From contig CAIPWG010000358.1 of NCBI GenBank assembly GCA_903868655.1, positions 1 through 6,176 of the forward strand: DNA of 6,176 nucleotides, given 5' to 3'. Shown here in pieces: positions 4,002-6,176 of this stretch. Positions within the stretch are counted from its first letter, which is position 1. Each line of letters opens with the position of its first letter. Below the pieces are notes generated by a model. The model was given only the letters and a program-made list of their open reading frames with translations, searched no databases and had not been told where the DNA came from. Both the position numbers and the translations under genes were made by a program. The DNA is from an uncultured Sphingomonadales bacterium (GTDB lineage: Bacteria; Pseudomonadota; Alphaproteobacteria; Sphingomonadales; Sphingomonadaceae).

Positions 4002-6176
4002 TCAATCCACGCGGTCAGGCAGTACCGGTTTGCGATCGGGCGCGGGCGGTTGCACGAATGTCGGCGGCGGAGCTTTGGCCAGCGCGTCCATGGCCACCCG
4101 GATCGCCATCTCCAGCTGTGGATCGTGCCCCAGACGTTGCTGTGCCGGGTCCTGTTCTACCGCGACATCGGGCGCGATGCCGATATTTTCGACTTCCCAT
4201 TCGCCTTTCGTGCCATAGATCGCCCAGCGCGGTGCGGTTACACTGCCACCATCGATCAGCGCCGGATAACCGCCGATGCCGACCAGCCCTCCCCAGGTGC
4301 GCGTGCCGACCAGCGTGCCCACGCCTGCCTTGTGGAACAGCCATGGCAAGGCATCGCCGCCCGATCCCGACATCTGGTTGATGATCATCACTTTGGGCCC
4401 GAAAATCGCTTGCGCAGGTTCGACCACCGGTTCGCCCTCGCGCGTGGAGTTGACCATCTGCGGGGTGCGCTTCAACTGATCGACTATGAAATCGGCAATA
4501 TCTCCGCCATGGTTGAAGCGTTCATCGAGGATCATTCCCTGCTTGCCGACTTGCGCAAAGTAATAGCGGTTGAAATTGGCAAAGCCGCCTGCTGCAGTAT
4601 CGGGCAGATAGACATAGCCCAGTTTTCCGCCCGACAGCCGGTCGACCAGGCGCCGGTTGTCCTCCATCCAGGTGCGCAGCCGCAGCGGAATGTCCTGCGC
4701 CGCCGGCACGACTTTCACGTCGCGCGATCCTGCCCCATCGGGGTTGGGCCCAACGGTCAGCACGGTCTGTTTACCAGCCAGCCCTTCGAACCCTTTGTAA
4801 ACTTCGGCTGACATATCGACCGGCCGGCCGTTGATCGCCAAAAGGTATTCGCCAACATGGACTTCGGCGCCCGGCTGGGTCAGCGGTGCATGCAGCCCGG
4901 GGTTCCAGTTTTCGCCCTTCAGCACAGTGCGAAAACGATAGTGCCCATTGACCAGTTCGAAATCGGCACCGAGCAGCCCAACCGGGACCGTGGCCTGTTT
5001 CGGCCCCTCTCCGCCGTTGACGAATGTATGTCCCACCCCCAGGTGGCCGGTCATTTCGGCAAACAGCGCGTTGAGTTCGGCACGGCTGCCCAGGCCCGCC
5101 AGAAACGGTTCGTACAGTTTTTCCGCGTGCGCCAGGTCGAGCCCGTGGGTCTTGCGATCATACAGAAAATCCCGCTCGATGCGCCAGACTTCATGGTACA
5201 TCTGCCGCCATTCCGCCATCGGATCGATGCCGATCGCGGCCGCAAATTTCACCGCATCCGGGCCGGGTTTTGCCGGCGCTTCGGTACCGGCAATGAACAG
5301 CTCGGCCTTTTTCGCATAGAGGATCTTCTTGCCGTCGGCTGACAGCGACAGCGAATCCTGGTCCGCACCTTCGATCAGCGTAACGGGTTTGCGCGCCTTT
5401 GCGTCATAGCGCACGACAGTGACCGGAGCGGGTCCTTCGCTGCCGTCGGTCATGTCGTGGTCGGTGGCCACCACCGCTCCACTGACGGCCAGCACGGCGC
5501 CAGCTTCGGCGGGAAATAGCGACACATAATGCGCAACGGGCAGGCCCAACGTGACTATCCGCTGATCCAGCCCGTCAAAATCGATCTGCACCGATTTGAC
5601 GGCCGGCGGGGTCTTGTCCTTCTTGCCGGCGGCTTTCTTGTCCTTGTCCGCGTCCGGCTTGTCCTTGTCGGCATCACCTTCTTCATCGCTTTGCGGCGCG
5701 GTGGGTGCGATGCCATCCTTGCGCAGCACGGCCGCATAAACCGCGCCATCGGTGGCCCGGCCCAGGCTCGACATGTCGAGCCAGCCAGCACCAAGACCAC
5801 GGCTGGTGTTGGCAATGAAATAGAGCACGTCGCCACCTGCATCGAAGCGCGGCGAAACCGCATCGCTCATCCCGTCGGTCAGCGCGCGCGCAGTGCCGGT
5901 CTCGATCGCATGGATCATGATCGTGTGCAGGTGATTGGTGCCCTGCACTGCGTAAGCAAGAAACCGGCTATCGGGCGACCAGGCCGGATCGAAGTTGAAA
6001 TCAGGGCTGTCATAGCGGTCTGTGGCAATCCGCACGGGCTTTGCCGCAGGCGCCGTCAGATCGACCAGCCACAGGTTGAGCCGCTTATCGTGAAACACGA
6101 TACGTTTTGAATCCGGCGACCATACTGGCGCGTAGAAATAGGATCCGGGCGTTCCCAGATCGATCTTGCGCACCAC
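4002..6176 (-). CDS. Tricorn-like S41 family serine protease (5' end outside the window)
   Basis: These are the last 724 residues of a tricorn-related protease; family members are roughly 1,050-1,100 aa, so the N-terminus, including any signal peptide, lies past the right edge. The first in-window GTG is only an edge artefact. In window numbering, residues 1-300 are beta-propeller (TolB/WD40-like) blades with repeats such as WSPDSKRIVF, WSPDSRFLAYA and SADGKKILYA. A Lys/Asp-rich insert sits at about 163-195. A helical C1 region follows (about 318-390, EWRQMYHEVWRIERDFLYD, LGVGHTFV with His383), then a PDZ-like domain (about 400-490, GEYLLAINGRPVD) and the S41 catalytic domain (about 505-700). 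The nucleophile is probably Ser605 in SGSGGD, followed by GTRTWGGLVGIGG, with Glu663 in VENIGIAPDV. His, Ser and Glu therefore match the tricorn catalytic set. Such bacterial homologues are usually exported to the periplasm and degrade peptides. The gene converges on the tRNA with a 39-bp gap. Substrates are unknown. Confidence 0.93.
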   Translation of the reverse strand: MVRKIDLGTPGSYFYAPVWSPDSKRIVFHDKRLNLWLVDLTAPAAKPVRIATDRYDSPDFNFDPAWSPDSRFLAYAVQGTNHLHTIMIHAIETGTARALTDGMSDAVSPRFDAGGDVLYFIANTSRGLGAGWLDMSSLGRATDGAVYAAVLRKDGIAPTAPQSDEEGDADKDKPDADKDKKAAGKKDKTPPAVKSVQIDFDGLDQRIVTLGLPVAHYVSLFPAEAGAVLAVSGAVVATDHDMTDGSEGPAPVTVVRYDAKARKPVTLIEGADQDSLSLSADGKKILYAKKAELFIAGTEAPAKPGPDAVKFAAAIGIDPMAEWRQMYHEVWRIERDFLYDRKTHGLDLAHAEKLYEPFLAGLGSRAELNALFAEMTGHLGVGHTFVNGGEGPKQATVPVGLLGADFELVNGHYRFRTVLKGENWNPGLHAPLTQPGAEVHVGEYLLAINGRPVDMSAEVYKGFEGLAGKQTVLTVGPNPDGAGSRDVKVVPAAQDIPLRLRTWMEDNRRLVDRLSGGKLGYVYLPDTAAGGFANFNRYYFAQVGKQGMILDERFNHGGDIADFIVDQLKRTPQMVNSTREGEPVVEPAQAIFGPKVMIINQMSGSGGDALPWLFHKAGVGTLVGTRTWGGLVGIGGYPALIDGGSVTAPRWAIYGTKGEWEVENIGIAPDVAVEQDPAQQRLGHDPQLEMAIRVAMDALAKAPPPTFVQPPAPDRKPVLPDRVD
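5637..5671 (-). repeat. 21-bp tandem duplication coding a Lys/Asp-rich linker
   Basis: CTTGTCCTTGTCCG at 5637-5650 recurs almost exactly at 5658-5671, an offset of 21 bp. In the protease frame this makes a 7-residue repeat, DADKDKP then DADKDKK, inside a charged segment that runs on as AAGKKDK. It reads as a flexible, solvent-exposed insertion in or after the propeller. Confidence 0.7.

Noticed and set aside
3996..4811. Rightward 271-aa open frame opposite the protease
   Set aside because: It lies entirely antisense to the well-supported tricorn-like catalytic domain.

Overview
The window looks like ordinary chromosome from a GC-rich alphaproteobacterium, most likely of the order Sphingomonadales (Sphingomonas, Novosphingobium or Erythrobacter type). 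This rests on codon use strongly biased to G/C at third positions, on the overall look of the histidine kinase and polysaccharide deacetylase pair, and on a tRNA with an alphaproteobacterial appearance. It is recognition from memory, not a database result. I see no insertion sequence, integrase, phage gene or CRISPR array.

Layout. Bases 1-63 probably hold the last 20 codons of a rightward gene that starts outside the window. A leftward Lrp/AsnC-family regulator (170-664) follows. A divergent intergenic region (665-1010) carries a possible regulator promoter and a small inverted-repeat cluster that could be its operator. Two rightward genes come next, separated by 73 bp and probably co-transcribed: a soluble, PAS-containing histidine-kinase-like protein (1011-2732) and a NodB-like polysaccharide deacetylase (2806-3837). 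A CAT-anticodon tRNA that I assign to isoleucine (lysidine type, Ile2) lies at 3887-3962. The rest of the window (4002-6176, leftward) is the C-terminal two thirds of a tricorn-like S41 serine protease whose N-terminus lies beyond the right edge.

How the genes relate. The kinase-like gene and the deacetylase gene appear to form a unit, which suggests a signalling protein tied to cell-surface polysaccharide modification or export. No response regulator is present in the window. The most interesting point is that the kinase keeps its phospho-acceptor motif (HELRTP) and its G2 glycines but has lost the N-box asparagines and the G1 aspartate. It may therefore be a phosphotransfer or pseudokinase protein rather than an active autokinase. 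The Lrp regulator, the tRNA and the tricorn-like protease look functionally independent of that pair. I found no convincing wholly new system here.
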